DNA from: Saururus chinensis
Taxonomy: Eukaryota > Streptophyta > Magnoliopsida > Piperales > Saururaceae
NCBI GenBank assembly: GCA_035235625.1
Contig: CP141141.1
Span: 20,457,968 to 20,521,967, forward strand
Direction: 5' to 3'
Length of the DNA stretch: 64,000 nucleotides
Positions 48,607-62,770 of this stretch are shown piece by piece. The notes below the pieces were generated by a model. That model saw only the letters and a program-made list of their open reading frames with translations. It was not told the DNA's origin and made no database searches. Numbering within the stretch: the stretch's first letter is position 1; each line of letters starts with the position of its first letter. Position numbers and translations under genes: made by a program.

Positions 48607-51451
48607 ATGGTGTCAAGATCCTACTCCAACCTGCTGGAGCTGGCCTCCGGGGAGTCGTCGTCGCCGAGCTTCGGCCGGATGCTGCCGTCGCGACGCATCC
48701 CCCGCGTGATGACCGTGGCGGGCATCATCTCCGACCTTGACGAGGAGGAGGAGGATGCGGGTTGCCAGTCCTCCGCGGCGTCCTCCTCATCGCCCAAGGA
48801 CCGGCTTATCGTCGTCGCCAACCAGCTCCCCATCACTGTGCGCCGAAGCCCGTCCGGCAGCGGGGGGAGCGGATGGGAGTTCGCGTGGGACGACCAGTCC
48901 CTCCTCCTCCAGCTCCGGGAGGGGCTGGGGGAGGACGACGTGGAGGTCTTCTACGTCGGCACGCTGAGGGAGGAGATCCCCATCGGCGTGCAGGAGGAGG
49001 TCTCCCAGACCCTCTTGGACAAGTTTCGATGCGTGCCGGCCTTCCTCCCGCCGGACCTCCATTCCCGGTTCTACCACGGCTTCTGCAAGCAGCAGCTCTG
49101 GCCGCTTTTCCATTACATGCTCCCCCTCTCCCCGGACCTTGGCGGCCGCTTCGAACGCTCCCTATGGCAGGCCTACGTCTCGGCCAACAAGATCTTCGCC
49201 GACAAGATTCTGGAGGTGATCAACCCGGAGGAGGACTTCGTATGGATCCACGACTACCATCTGATGGTCTTGCCCACCTTCCTCCGCAAGCGGTTCAACC
49301 GGGTGAAGCTCGGCTTCTTTCTGCACAGCCCCTTCCCCTCCTCCGAGATCTACAAGACCCTCCCGGTGCGGGAGGAGCTCCTCCGGGCGCTGCTGAACTC
49401 GGATTTGATCGGATTCCACACCTTCGACTATGCCCGGCACTTCCTCTCCTGCTGCAGCCGGATGCTGGGGCTGACCTACGAGTCCAAACGAGGGTACATT
49501 GGGCTTGAGTACTACGGCCGGACCGTCGGGATCAAGATTCTCCCGGTGGGGGTTCACATGGGCCAGTTGCACTCGGCGCTGAGCCTGCCGGCGACGGAGG
49601 CGAGGGTCTCCGAGCTCTTGAAACAGTACCGGGACCGGAATCAGGTGATGATGCTAGGGGTGGATGATATGGACATCTTCAAAGGCATCACCTTGAAGCT
49701 CCTGGCCATGGAGCAGCTGCTGCTGCAGCACCCCGAGTGCCGCGGGAAAGTGGTGCTGGTTCAGATTGCCAATCCGGCGAGGGGCCGGGGGAAGGACGTG
49801 AAGGAGGTGCAATTGGAGACCCACGCCACCGTGAAAAGGATCAATGAGACCTTTGGGAGAGATGGGTATGAGCCTGTGGTATTGATTGAGCAGCCACTCC
49901 AATTCTATGAGAGGATGGCCTACTATGTTGCAGCAGAATGCTGTTTGGTGACTGCTGTGAGGGATGGAATGAATTTGATCCCTTATGAGTACATAATCGC
50001 AAGGCAGGGGAATGAGAAGCTGGATACTGTATTGGGGTACAGCCCCTCGACCCTGAAGAAGAGTACATTGGTGGTCTCAGAGTTCATAGGATGCTCGCCC
50101 TCTCTCAGCGGCGCCATTCGGGTGAATCCGTGGAATATAGACGCGGTGGCGGATGCCATGAATCATGCCCTGGAGATGGAGGAACAGGAGAAGCAGATGA
50201 GGCATGACAAGCATTACAGGTATGTGAGCACCCACCATGTTGGTTACTGGGCTCACAGTTTTCTGCAAGATTTGCAGAGGACGTGCAAGGATCATGTCCA
50301 CAGGAGGTGCTGGGGGATTGGATTTGGGCTGGGGTTTAGGGTCGTCGCACTCGATCCAAGTTTCCGGAAGTTGTCTATGGATCACATTGTTTCAGCATAT
50401 AAAAGGACCAAGATTAGGGCGATTCTTATGGACTATGATGGCACCCTGATGCCACAATCGGCAATTGACAAGAGCCCAAGCAGTAAGTCGATCGAGATTC
50501 TGAACAGCTTGTGCAGGGATAAGAACAATTTGGTCTTCCTAGTCAGTGCAAGCAGCAGGAAGAATCTCAGTGAATGGTTCTCTCCTTGTGAAAAGCTGGG
50601 GATTGCATCTGAGCATGGATACTTCTTTAGGTAAAATCAATACCCCTCCATCAATGTTGTCATTTCTATTTGGATCTGTTATTTGAAATTCAACTATTTC
50701 ATTGATATTATTTGGTACTCGAAGTCGTGGTATTTATGCCTGTCAAATTTGTAGGGTGAGAAGAGATGCAGAATGGGAAACTTGTGTGCCAGTTGCAGAC
50801 TGCAGCTGGAAACAGATTGCCGAGCCTGTAATGAGGTTGTATACTGAAACAACTGATGGATCTACAATTGAAGACAAAGAGACTTCATTGGTCTGGTCTT
50901 ACCAGGACGCAGACAAGGATTTTGGTTCTTGTCAAGCAAAGGAACTTCTTGATCATTTAGAGAGTGTGCTTGCCAATGAGCCAGTGTCTGTCAAGAGCGG
51001 CCAGAACAGAGTGGAGGTCAAGCCTCAGGTCTGTTGCTATCCATATACTGCATCTCTTAAGTGATAAATATCTTGTAGTCAGTCTTATCATGATGATTTA
51101 TGAAATGGTCTCCTATGGCATATGCAGGGTGTGAGTAAGGGCCTTGTGGCTGAGAGACTGCTCTCAACCATGAGGGAGAGGGATATGCTACCTGACTTCG
51201 TTCTTTGCATTGGGGACGATAGATCCGACGAAGACATGTTTGAGGTGATAGCAAGTGCTGCATCAGGCAGTTCTCTGTCCCCGACGGCAGAAGTGTTCGC
51301 CTGTACTGTGGGCCGAAAGCCTAGTAAGGCGAAATACTATTTAGATGATACCACTGATATTGTGAGACTGATGGAGGGCCTGGCTACTGTTTCACAGCAA
51401 CCGCGGAGCCATCCACTTCAGAGCTCGCGAAATATGCTGTTGCATCTATAG
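48607..51451 (+). CDS. TPS6: Class II trehalose-6-phosphate synthase/phosphatase-like protein (TPS6-like), 3 exons
   Basis: Exons 48607-50630, 50755-51028, 51128-51451, all introns GT-AG, joined to 873 aa. The start is the ATG giving MVSRSYSNLLELASG, the usual class II N-terminus; an in-frame GTG 12 bases upstream is not needed. After an acidic linker comes the GT20 synthase-like domain (about residues 60-545: LIVVANQLPI, HDYHLM, LHSPFPSSE, RDGMNLIPYEY). The HAD phosphatase-like domain follows (about 595-850: DYDGTLMP, GDDRSDEDMF). Class II members are generally catalytically weak or inactive and act in trehalose-6-phosphate and SnRK1-linked sugar signalling in the cytosol. The three-exon structure with a huge first exon is typical of class II. 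GC content falls steeply along exon 1. TPS5/TPS6 cannot be separated with certainty. Confidence 0.95.
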
Positions 51452-53658
51452 GTTGAGGTGTGTGGTTTTTTAATTTTCCGTTTCCAATGAGGATGTATAA
51501 TATTATGCGTTTTGAAAGAGATGTACGTGAAGATATATGTTCACTGAAGTCAATGTTGAGAACACTTGTAAATAGCTCACAACAGCATGAATTCCTTTCC
51601 TGATTTCACTCTTTTAGAACTCCCCTCTAGGAATTAAATTGTACACAAGTGAGATCTGTTGTTGGTTTTTGACACTGCAAGGCATACAAGCACCCTTCTC
51701 AGTTGCTATGGTCTGTATATGATGCAGCATCCAGCCCTCCAGCAAATAATCGATTAGCCTGGTCTGTGTTTCAAATGCTGGATGGGGTGGGTGTTTTAAT
51801 TGCTAGAGGGAGTTATTGATATCTTTGTCCTACATTTACATATGACTCAAGTTTTGCAGGTTGGCTTCTGGCTGGACCATATTCTTTACTTATTCTGCTT
51901 CCTTGGCTGGTAATGGGTGTAAACTGTAAACTATGAGTACAGGTTCTGTAGTGCATTGACTTTTGTTTGGTTTGCAATTTTTGTGGTTGAAACAAGCTCC
52001 AGCTCCAGTGTGAAAGATGTGACAATTGGAATTTTTAGAGTTTCAACTAGGTGGGACGACAGAAATGGAGTGTGTTTGGCTGGCCAGAAAAGATCTGATA
52101 TTTGTATTCATTGATGATGGAAAAGCCTAGATCACGGACCACTACCAGTTGGCATGAAGTGCACTAGGATGACATTGATGTGAATATTTTTCTTCTTTCC
52201 CCGATAGTTAACCATCAGCATTTTTTGTCTAATTCCACCTGGTCTCTCCTCAAGTCAGTTTGTGTCCCTATTCAAATGATTAATGTGCATTGGATGCTTG
52301 TTGGTGGTACACTACCAACCAATCTGCACCTGAAAGTTCCAACGTCTGCGAGAAAGGTTGCAGGTTCTGTCTCTTATTTATTGGTGTGCTACTGTGGCAT
52401 CATTCTGTTGCAACAGTTTTCTGATGAAGAAGATTGGGGGAAATATGATATACGGCTTCGCCCATTTGGGAAATGCATGGCTATGGCTTGGGTGCAAGGC
52501 ATTTGCAACTAGGGGGGTCTGATATTTAGCTCGAGTCTGAGGCACCCAAATTGAAAGTTTTCTAATTGATGCTCTTATTGGACATGCGGTTAGAGACTGC
52601 AGTCTAAGATCCTCAACCAATCCGAAACCTTGTACTGTTTTAAGACGCATAGTTGCATCCACAGGTTACGGGACGGGATGTGCAGAGGAAAATGAGTCAC
52701 AAAGGATGGATATTGAGGTCAGAGCAGTGGTTGCATGAGTTGGAAAAATCGAGTCAGCTTTCAGTGTTGCCTAGTGAGCTAGAGCCCCTAGCTGTCATAT
52801 CGCTGCGCTCACTGACCAACATTAAAAGCTGCAGAGTGGAGTTCTACCGAGAGGGGTTAAAGATGAAGATGTGAAGGCGAAGCCTACTTGGGAGCCATGG
52901 GTGCAGAGGCAAATCGCCTCCATGATCAAGGTGGGAGTCAAATGGGCGTGTGTGATAGATACAAGGGTGTTGTGGTCCCAGCACCTCTTTGTAAATTTTA
53001 CTTTTTTTTTTTTATGGGCACTCTTATAACCTTAGCTATGCACTTTCGAACTTTAATTCTTTTGTTCATGGACATTTTTCTTATTATTCTCATGTTCTAT
53101 GTCAAAGTTGCACTTCGTTAAGTATGCACTTCGATTTAAATGTTACAGAGTTCTGTCGTGAAAAAACAAAAAGTTAGCCAAGATTGCATAAAGTCAATCT
53201 GCTAACTGTGGTCTACTATTGTGCAAATGCCGTGGTTCCTCTCTTGTGTGGATCTCACATGGCCTGATCTTATGAGCATTATTGGAAGCAATGAAAATGC
53301 ATGCGGGATGATTTGGACAACGGAAAAAGTATGCCCGGAGCATTTTGCACTGTATGCACTGAGTGCATCGTGAGTTGTCGGATATATATTTGACAATATA
53401 CGTTGTTTAACGGGATAGGTGGGCGATTCAAACCTACATAGCTCTTGAGTAACATGTATTATTAGATTAAGAGCTAACGGTCTGTGATGCGCCAAGCACA
53501 TACTAACTGGACAGCTGACCCTTGAGTTGAGTAACATGTACTATTGGATTGAAATCCTAAAAGTCTGATGTATTAGGCGCATATTAACATGACTATGTAG
53601 TAATGCTTGTTATTTATATTTATCCTTCTTTAGGTTTTATCATACGTGCCCAATGGCA
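51452..53658 (+). other. TPS 3' UTR and gene-free stretch before the copia element
   Basis: The TPS 3' UTR probably ends within the first few hundred bases. The remainder holds short open stretches (for example 52653-52874) without recognisable similarity. It could be extended 3' UTR or decayed sequence. Confidence 0.45.
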
Positions 53659-54600
53659 TGTTGGACTAGAGTATGAGATTGGGCCCATTTTAGTCCACAT
53701 TAATCGTGGTTTGGGTGAGCCGGTATGGGCCACGGTGTCCAAGGATAGTGGGGGTGGTCGTGCCGACCCCATATGAGTTATTGTGACACTAATTTGATTG
53801 GGACTCACCTTCGTCACACACGTACACTAGGCATGTGTATTAATACATTGTGGGGCCTACACACGTGACGTGGTTAGCATGGGGTCGACCCTATCACGGG
53901 CTTGGCCATGTGCAAGGGGTACAGGCCCCTGCAAGCTCTGAGAGACAGAGCTCGCCTCTTGTGTATGAGCCTCTTAATTAAACTAGAAAAATTGAGCATA
54001 GGTCCATTAAGAAAATCCCATATTTAAGCCCAATACGAGAGAGATTAGTGAGGGGTATTTAAGGGAGAATAAGAGAGAAACCCTAGCTTTGCTCCTCTCT
54101 CCCAATTTTGCCCCCATCTTTTCCTTTGGTGCGGCTTTCTCATGCTTTTGAGAAGACAAGTTGCTGACCGCTCCTCTCTACACCTCTCACACACTCTCTT
54201 GGCGAGGCTGTTGATGGAGAAGACTCTCCTCACTATTTGGGGCGTGAAGGTGGGCTTTGGGGATGCCATCTTTGCTGAGATTTGCATCCAAGCATAAGGT
54301 TTGGATCAACACATACAAAGGTAAATCCTCTTCTCTTCTTAATTCCATTGAGATCAATTGCATACGATTAAGTGCCATGAAGGATTTGTGGGCATGATAG
54401 GGGCTGATCAGCCCAAGGTCAGTACGTCCTTGCTCATTAATTCAATTTTATTTTATGCATGCTCTATGGTGGATAGTTTATTGCTCATTAATTGGTGATT
54501 ATATGCATGTTTGTGTGTAGATTGTTAAAGTTTTGATTTTTAATCTGTGTGCCACCCCCACAGGCTCGTGACCACTACGCTTCTACAGGTAAGCCACTCT
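53659..54600 (+). repeat. 5' LTR of the copia element
   Basis: It starts TGTTGGACTAGAGTATG. Alignable with the 3' LTR from 53659 to 54459; the remaining about 140 bp up to the PBS have no counterpart in the truncated 3' LTR. A TATA-like tatttaagggag lies near 54056. The exact 3' end is inferred from the PBS. Confidence 0.85.
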
Positions 54601-54602
54601 AT

Positions 54603-54616
54603 AGTGATATTAGAGC
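54603..54616 (+). other. Primer-binding site (initiator tRNA-Met type), degenerate
   Basis: agtgatattagagc corresponds to the usual tggtatcagagc of plant copia elements with a few substitutions. Confidence 0.7.
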
Positions 54617-55533
54617 CTAGTTTTGGGGGTTTGGTCACTGATTTGATTAGAAATCAAATCGATTTACCCGATTTAGGGTGTTGTATGTTAGAAAAGGGGA
54701 AACCTTAAATTGGTGAATCTACATGTGCTATCCATAGGGATTTTATGATTTAATTGAAATCAAATATTTATAGGACTGATTTGAAGGATTATTTTGTTGG
54801 AAAGTTGTTGATTAGATAGTTAATTGCGTTTAGTGCTTTTGTGCACGTGTAAGGGCAAAAGGGTCATTTCACCCTTGTGATTTCTGCCCAAATTAATTCT
54901 CTAATCACTTCCTTCTCACACATGCACTTGCTGGTAAATTAATTATTTTGATTAGATTTAATTAATTTTTGTGGATTAAAAAGTGTGTGAATTGACCGTT
55001 TTAGCCCTAGGGGCATTTTGGTCATTTCTCATAGGCTGCTTGTGTGCCTGTGTATTGTCTGTCTAAATTGTATTCTTCGTGTTGTTTACTCATTGAATAG
55101 TTGTTGGGTGCAAAGTCTCAATGTGTTATTTAAGGGTCAAAAGACCAAAATAGACCTAAGGCTATTTTGGTAATTTTGCACTAAATTTTTCCTGTATAGA
55201 AAATTAAAATTCAAGCAACCCTTATAGGGTTCATTTGCTGTATATTTGTGCTAAGTGGGGTGTTTAAGAGATTGTATAAATCATAAACACTTAATTGCTA
55301 TGCAATTAGGGCAACTTTCCTTAAGGGGGACTTAAGGGGTAGTTAGGGGTTTTCACTTAATAGTGACTCAAGCCTTATTTAGGTGCAATTACTAAGTAAC
55401 TCAGCATAATATAATATGTCCCTTTGCTTTATTGTTAAATTAAGATAGTCTAAACAATAATTCCTTAAGAAACTTTTGGCCAACCATAGTATTGATTTCC
55501 TGTTCTTTTTGTCTCATTCTTTGTAGCTTTATA

Positions 55534-56421
55534 ATGGCTTCTAAGATGGTCACATTAAAATTAGGGAAGACTGAAAAATTGAATGTTGATAACTATTTAG
55601 TGTGGAAGAGGAGGATATATCATATCCTAGCTTTTTTTTATCTTGCTCATGTCATAGAGCAGATCATTGAGCCACTGCCAGTGGGTTGTTCAACTGCTCA
55701 GAAGAAGACTCATGAAAAGCTGAGGGATGGTGACAATAAGGCCAGATCCACCATTCTGACTTTCATGGAGCAAAAGATAGAAAAGCTATTTGAAAAGTAT
55801 AAGACTACCAGAGAGATCTTAGAGGCTGTCTCTGTTAGGTATGGGGAGCAAGCAGAGGCTCATAAGAGGATGTTGTACTCTAAGTAATAGAACTTTAAGA
55901 TGAGGGAGAGAGATGATGTGAATAAGCACCTAAGTGGCATATCCATCATTGTTGATGACTTGGAGACATTAGATGACCCCATCTCTGAGGGAGTCCAAGT
56001 GTCTATAGTATTGAACAACCTCTTTAAGTCTTGGAAGAGTGTGATGGTCTACCTCTTCATGAGTAACCAGAAGCTTACAGTGGAGGCTTTGACTGCCAAG
56101 CTTAGGCTTGAGCAGGAAAGGAGGAACCATGTGAATGCTTCAAGTGCTGCTACTACCAACCTGACACAGAGCTCTAGTGGAGGCAAGAAATGTGAAAAGG
56201 GGTCAGGTCCTTCAAAGAAAAGAGCTTTGAAGAAAAAAAGGAAGAAGCCTCAGAACAAAGGCAATGATAAGGGGAATAACAAATCTCAGGGTGCTTGCTT
56301 TAAGTATGGCCAGGTGGGCCACTTCAAGGCTAATAGTTCTCAGAAGGATGACCAGTCAAACAACAATAATAAAGGTAAGAATAGGAAAATTGTGTGTTAT
56401 TTTAGAGGTGATGATTGCTGA
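55534..56421 (+). pseudogene. copia gag relic
   Basis: It begins MASKMVTLKLGKTEKLNVDN and YLVWKRRIYHILAFF (UBN2-type gag start). A TAA at 55885 breaks the frame, then MRERDDVNKHLSGISIIVDD continues to a Lys/Asn-rich tail. The zinc knuckle survives only as CFKYGQVGHFKANS, with the second Cys as Tyr and the last as Ser, so it could not bind zinc normally. Confidence 0.88.
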
Positions 56422-56439
56422 CATAAAAAAGAAGACATG

Positions 56440-57802
56440 GTGGCTGGACTTTGGTGCTACTGTCCATGTGTTACATTTCAAAGGATCCAAGGGTGAGATG
56501 ATTAACCTCATGTCAAGCCAGAACAAAGTCTTCATGGATAACTACACATACTATGAGGTGGAGGCCATGGGGAACTAAAGGATTCCTCTAAATGAAGGGT
56601 CAACCTTAGTGCTTACTGATGTATTCTTTCCTCCCTCCATAAGGAGGAATCTGATTTCAATTCCTGTTCTAACTAAGAAAAGGTTTGAAGTTAGATTCAA
56701 GGGGAGTAAGGCCACTATGGGTAAGGGTGGGACTATACTCTTTACTGTTTTTTTAGTAGATAGTTTATATTGTTTAGATGTAGTGGACTCTCTAGAATCT
56801 AATGAAATAAGCTCTTTTGAGTATCTTGTATTGTCTATAGATGATACCCTGTTGTGACATATGTGATCATGTCACGTGAATGTAGATAAATTACATAGGA
56901 TATCGAACATTGGGTTGTTACCCAAAATATCCAAAGACCCATGAGTGTGTGAAGATTGCTTATCGGGAAAGATGAGTAGACAATCATTCTAAAAGAGACA
57001 AAGGGCAAATGAACTGTTAGGGGTGGTTCATTGTAATATAAGTGAGGCCCTGTTAGACCCACAGGGGGATGGCTTACTTCATGACATTTATAGATGACTA
57101 TTTAAGATACAAGTACATGTATTTAATAAACATGAAGTCTTATACCTTAGATAAATTAAAGGAATTTAAAATTAAGATAGAGACTTAATTTGGCAGGAAA
57201 GTAATAATCCTGAGGACTGACAGGGGTGGCGAGTACACCTCTGACATGTTTAAGGATTATTGTACGATTAAGGAATAATTCATCAGTACTCTTTACCGTA
57301 CACTCCACAACAAAATGGAGTGGTTGAAAGACGTAATAGGATGTTTATGGACATGGTAAGGTCCATGTTAAATCACTATGAGTTAGGAATAAACTTTTAG
57401 GGTGAGGCTTTAGACACTGCCGTGAACATCCTAAATCGTGTACCCACAAAGGTAGTCCAATGGACACCTTATGAGTTATGTATGGGTCGACATCCAAACT
57501 CAGGGCATCTTAGAGTGTGTGGGTCCAGGGCACACGTAAAGGTGCCTAACCAGCATAGGTCAAAGCTGGACCCCAAGACTATAAAATGCAACTTTATTAT
57601 TTATTGTGACCACTCCAAAAGGTACAGATTTGTGATTTACTACACGGATGAGACGGTGGGGGTAATTGGAAGAATTAAACCTAGAATACCTAACAAGAGA
57701 GTTGATTTGTTTGAAGTTGTAAAAGAGGTTGGTCCTAGCACTTCCCTAGAGGAGGTAATTGGATCAAGTCAAAACCAAATGAATAATAACTCAGGACATT
57801 GA
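56440..57802 (+). pseudogene. copia protease and integrase relic
   Basis: The protease active site is altered to WWLDFGATVHV (Ser of DSG replaced). Integrase pieces: the GKM-type block near 56960, [13 protein letters not shown] near 57301, and the open 126-codon stretch 57422-57802 (ILNRVPTK, TPYELCMGRHPN). Several stops and frame shifts lie between these. Confidence 0.85.
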
Positions 57803-57959
57803 AGGAAAGAAGATCTTTAACACAGTTGAGGGACTTCTAGACAATGTTAGGGGAGGACAACGTCATGTGAAATGAACCCGTTCTAGATGACCTAATTACC
57901 CTTGAGCAAGCTTTGAATCTTCAATATGCTAAAAAATGACAGAATACTATTCAGGAAGA

Positions 57960-59397
57960 GATGGACTCTGTCCTAAAAAATAAAGTTTGGGAGATAGTGG
58001 ATCCACCTGAAAGGCGGAAGCCCATTAGTTGTAAATGGATCTTCAAAAAGAAGCTTAAGGTTGATGGGTTCACCCAGGTGTATTAGATAAAGTTTAAAAA
58101 GACATACTCTCTTGGGTCAAGGTTTGACTCAATTAGATGTCTCCTAGAATGCATTACTTACTTTGATTTAGAGCTACACCAGATGGATGTAAAGTCTGCC
58201 TTCCTAAATGGAGATTTAAAGGAGGAGATTTACATAGAACAATTTGAGGGTTTTTTAGTTCCCCGAGAGGAACACAAGGTGTGCAAGATGGTAAAATTAT
58301 TATATGACCTAAAACAATCTCCAAGGCAATAGTATTTCACATCTCACAAGGTGATTAGTAAGTATGTATACATAGTGAACGAACACAATCACTGTGTCTA
58401 TACCTTCCAGGATGGGGCTAGGTATATGGTGTTGTCATTGTATGTAGATGACATACTCTTGATGGAGAATGACCTAAGTATGATTGCCAATTTAAAGGAA
58501 TGACTCAAAACCCAATTTGAGATGAAAGACATAGGTGAGGCATCCTACATCCTTGGGATGAAAATTGACATAGACGGAAAGGCTAGAAAGCTTAGTATAT
58601 TTCAAGAGTCATACATAGAAAGCGTTTTCAAACGCTTCAATGTCATTGGTTGAAAGGCTATTGAGTTGCCTATTTACAAGGGTATAGTGTTGTCTAAGAG
58701 TATGGCTCCTCAGAATGAGGAAGACCGACTCCGGATGGAGTCAGTGCCATATGCACAGGCTATTGGCAGCTTAATGTATGCTATGACCTGTACGAGGCCT
58801 AATTTGAGTTTTGGGGTAGGCTTGCTGAGCTGTTACCAAACAATTTCAACATTGGAAAGAAATGAAGACGGTATTTCGGTACCTTTTAGGGTCTAAGAGT
58901 TTAAAACTCACTTATCATGCAAAGAGTTTGTCATTGGATGAATATAGTGATTCAAACTATACGGGGGATCCATATAACATGAAATTCACTGTCAATTTTG
59001 TCTTCATGTTTGGAGGTGGGGCTATATCGTGGGCAAGCAAAAAATAGAAGAGTGTTTCTAAGTCTACGATGGAAGATGAGTTTTATGGATGCAATATTGT
59101 AGCTTCCTAGATGGTATGGATAAAGGATTTTCTAGCAAGATTGGGGCTAGAAAACTGGACTGATGCTCTTGTCCAGATTTATTGTGATAATCTGGCAATA
59201 GTGTCGACACTCAATAATGGGGAGATCAGTGCCAAGGGTAAGCACATTGAGGTGAGTTACTATTACATCTTCGACATGCTATAAAGAAAAAAAGTGAATG
59301 TGAATCATATTTCTACTACTAAGATGTTAGCAGATTTATTCACTAAGGCCTTAATGACGGATCTATTTTCTAAGCACGCTCATAGCATTGGTCTTTG
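57960..59397 (+). pseudogene. copia reverse transcriptase and RNase H relic
   Basis: RT blocks: MDVKSAFLNGDLKEEIYIEQ, VCKMVKLLYDLKQSPRQ and the catalytic LYVDDILLMEN (58438-58470). The RNase H part shows SKSTMEDEFYG, YCDNLAIV and KHIEVSYY near the end, then ADLFTKAL before the polypurine tract. Stops at several sites and a frame change near 58860 inactivate it. Confidence 0.9.
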
Positions 59398-59445
59398 ACA
59401 AGAATAGTGCAAGTCGTTGTTGGGCCATATGAGCCCTTCACCCAT

Positions 59446-59454
59446 AGTGGGGGA
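59446..59454 (+). other. Polypurine tract of the copia element
   Basis: agtggggga immediately before the TGTTGG start of the 3' LTR. Confidence 0.75.
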
Positions 59455-60308
59455 TGTTGGACTAGGGTATTGGCTTGGGCGCATTTTGGTCCACATTAAT
59501 TGCGGTACGGGTGAGCCAGTATGGGCTACGTGATCTAAGGGTGGTGGGGGCGGTTGTGCTGACCTCACATGAGCCATCATGACACTAATTTGATTGGGAC
59601 TTACCTTCGTCACATACACACACTAGGCATGTGAATAGGATGTGCATTAACACATTGTGGTGCCCAGACGCGTGAATTATGTGTCGATGGTCGGACCCGT
59701 GGTTAGCATGGGGTTGACCCTATCGCAGGCTTGGTTGTGTGCAGGGGGTACAAGCCCCCCCGTGCTCTGAGAGACATAGTTCGCTCCCATTGTGTATGAC
59801 CCTCTTAATTAAACCAGAAAAACTCAGCATAGGTCCATTAAGAAAAGCCCATTTTTAAGCCCAATAAGAGAGGGATTAGTCAGGAGTATTTAAGGGAGAA
59901 TAAGAGAGGAGAAGCCCTAACTTTGGGCCGCCCCCTCTCCTTCTCTCTTCTCTCCCAATTTCGCCCCCCATCTTTCCCTTTGGTGCGGCTTTCTCTTGCT
60001 TTTGAGAAGACAGCTGCTGGCTGCCCCTCTCTACACCTCTCACATGCTCTCTTGGCGAGGCTATTGAAGGAGAAGGCTCTCCTTACTATTTGGGACATGA
60101 AGGTGAGCTTTGGGGACGCCATCTTTGCTGAGTTTTGCATAAGGTGGTAGAGGGATCAACACATATAAAGGTAAATCCCCTTCTCTTCTTGATTTCATTT
60201 AGATCAATTGTATACGATTGGTGTCGTGTAGGATTTATGGGCATGCTAGGGGCTGATCAGCGCAAGGTCACTATGTCCTTGCTCCTTAATTCAATCTTAT
60301 CTTATGCA
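59455..60308 (+). repeat. 3' LTR of the copia element, truncated
   Basis: It starts TGTTGGACTAGGGTATTGG and follows the 5' LTR to ttatgca at 60308, where similarity stops abruptly. It contains an extra segment near 59630-59700 relative to the 5' LTR. No target duplication can be tested. Confidence 0.9.
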
Positions 60309-60364
60309 TTATCAACAATAATGAATGTCTCTTTCATGGAGAAAAATAACATTCATACCACACA

Positions 60365-60615
60365 GTAAGGACATAGTCTGATTTCCTCAACGGAAACCAA
60401 TGGTGTTGGGGGAGTTAGCCCCTTTGCTTGCTAAGGACAATCTAAAAAGGAAGGTCTGATTTTCTTAATGGAAACCTAGAGCAGTCTGCTCACTAAGGGC
60501 ATACCTGGTCGGGAACGTCCGATCTCCTCAACGGAAACCTGAAGCAGTGTGTTCGTTAATAAACAATCTCATGCGGGGGAGAGTCCGATTTTCAGAGAGG
60601 AAACCTAGAATACAT
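60365..60615. repeat. ~75-bp tandem repeat
   Basis: About four units with tctgattt(c)ctcaacggaaacc or a variant, then a gctcactaagg-like stretch. This is in the region of LTR A that corresponds to 1920-2060 in the first copy. Confidence 0.7.
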
Positions 60616-61251
60616 GGTAGCCAGTGCACGCAGATGTTCCATACTGGATTCTCAGGGTCTAGATAACTCAACCATTAAACTCAACCGCAATAAACTTATC
60701 TCAACCCCGGCAGGAACTATGTTCCTAAAGGAACTGGAAAAGAAATTATGTCCTTTCGGACCCAACCAATTTGATAAGTCTTCGATTGATTAATCTGACA
60801 TGCAATAGCATCCCAATCACATTCAATCATTCTCTTTCATGCTGCATGCAACATGGTACATATGTGATAGTGTTCAAATCTAAGCATAGACATATACATC
60901 ATGAACAAGCCATCGTCGTACTACACACATGCATTCATGATTTTATCATGGTTCATCCTTACTGAAATCATGCATAAAGTCCGGTGAAAACCTCGAAAAG
61001 CACAAGTCCAAGACAATTACAACTTTGTGCTAGACTTAAGTAAGCACAATCATCACTACACTTATGTTAGACATGTAAATATAGTTCACATATGATAAGC
61101 ACAACATGTGGAAGCTTACATGTCCATCCTCACAATTTAAACTTGTTGGAATCATGAATAACATGCTAAAATCCAATAATATGTAACCAATTTTGTACTT
61201 GAGCAACATCATAGTTTTCAAGATAATATTCATGCCCTCAGAATAGCATAT

Positions 61252-62770
<1,519 letters not shown>

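Larger units (their letters stand above)
53659..60308 (+). mobile_element. Decayed Ty1/copia retrotransposon
   Basis: 5' LTR 53659-about 54600, PBS 54603-54616, gag-pol relics 55534-59397, polypurine tract 59446-59454, 3' LTR 59455-60308. Pol order is protease, integrase, reverse transcriptase, RNase H, as in copia. Many in-frame stops and frame changes show it is dead. The two LTRs differ at many positions including indels, so the insertion is old. The 3' LTR lacks its last roughly 140 bp. Confidence 0.93.

Noticed and set aside
48762-49508. A 248-codon open frame overlapping TPS exon 1 on the same strand
   Set aside because: It is a GC-rich shadow frame of the TPS coding sequence; the TPS frame carries all family motifs.
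52653-52874. 73-codon frame downstream of TPS
   Set aside because: Short and with no recognised motif; not supported as a gene.
53654-60313. Target duplication around the copia element
   Set aside because: tggca on the left and ttatc on the right do not match, and the 3' LTR is truncated, so the true right border is gone.
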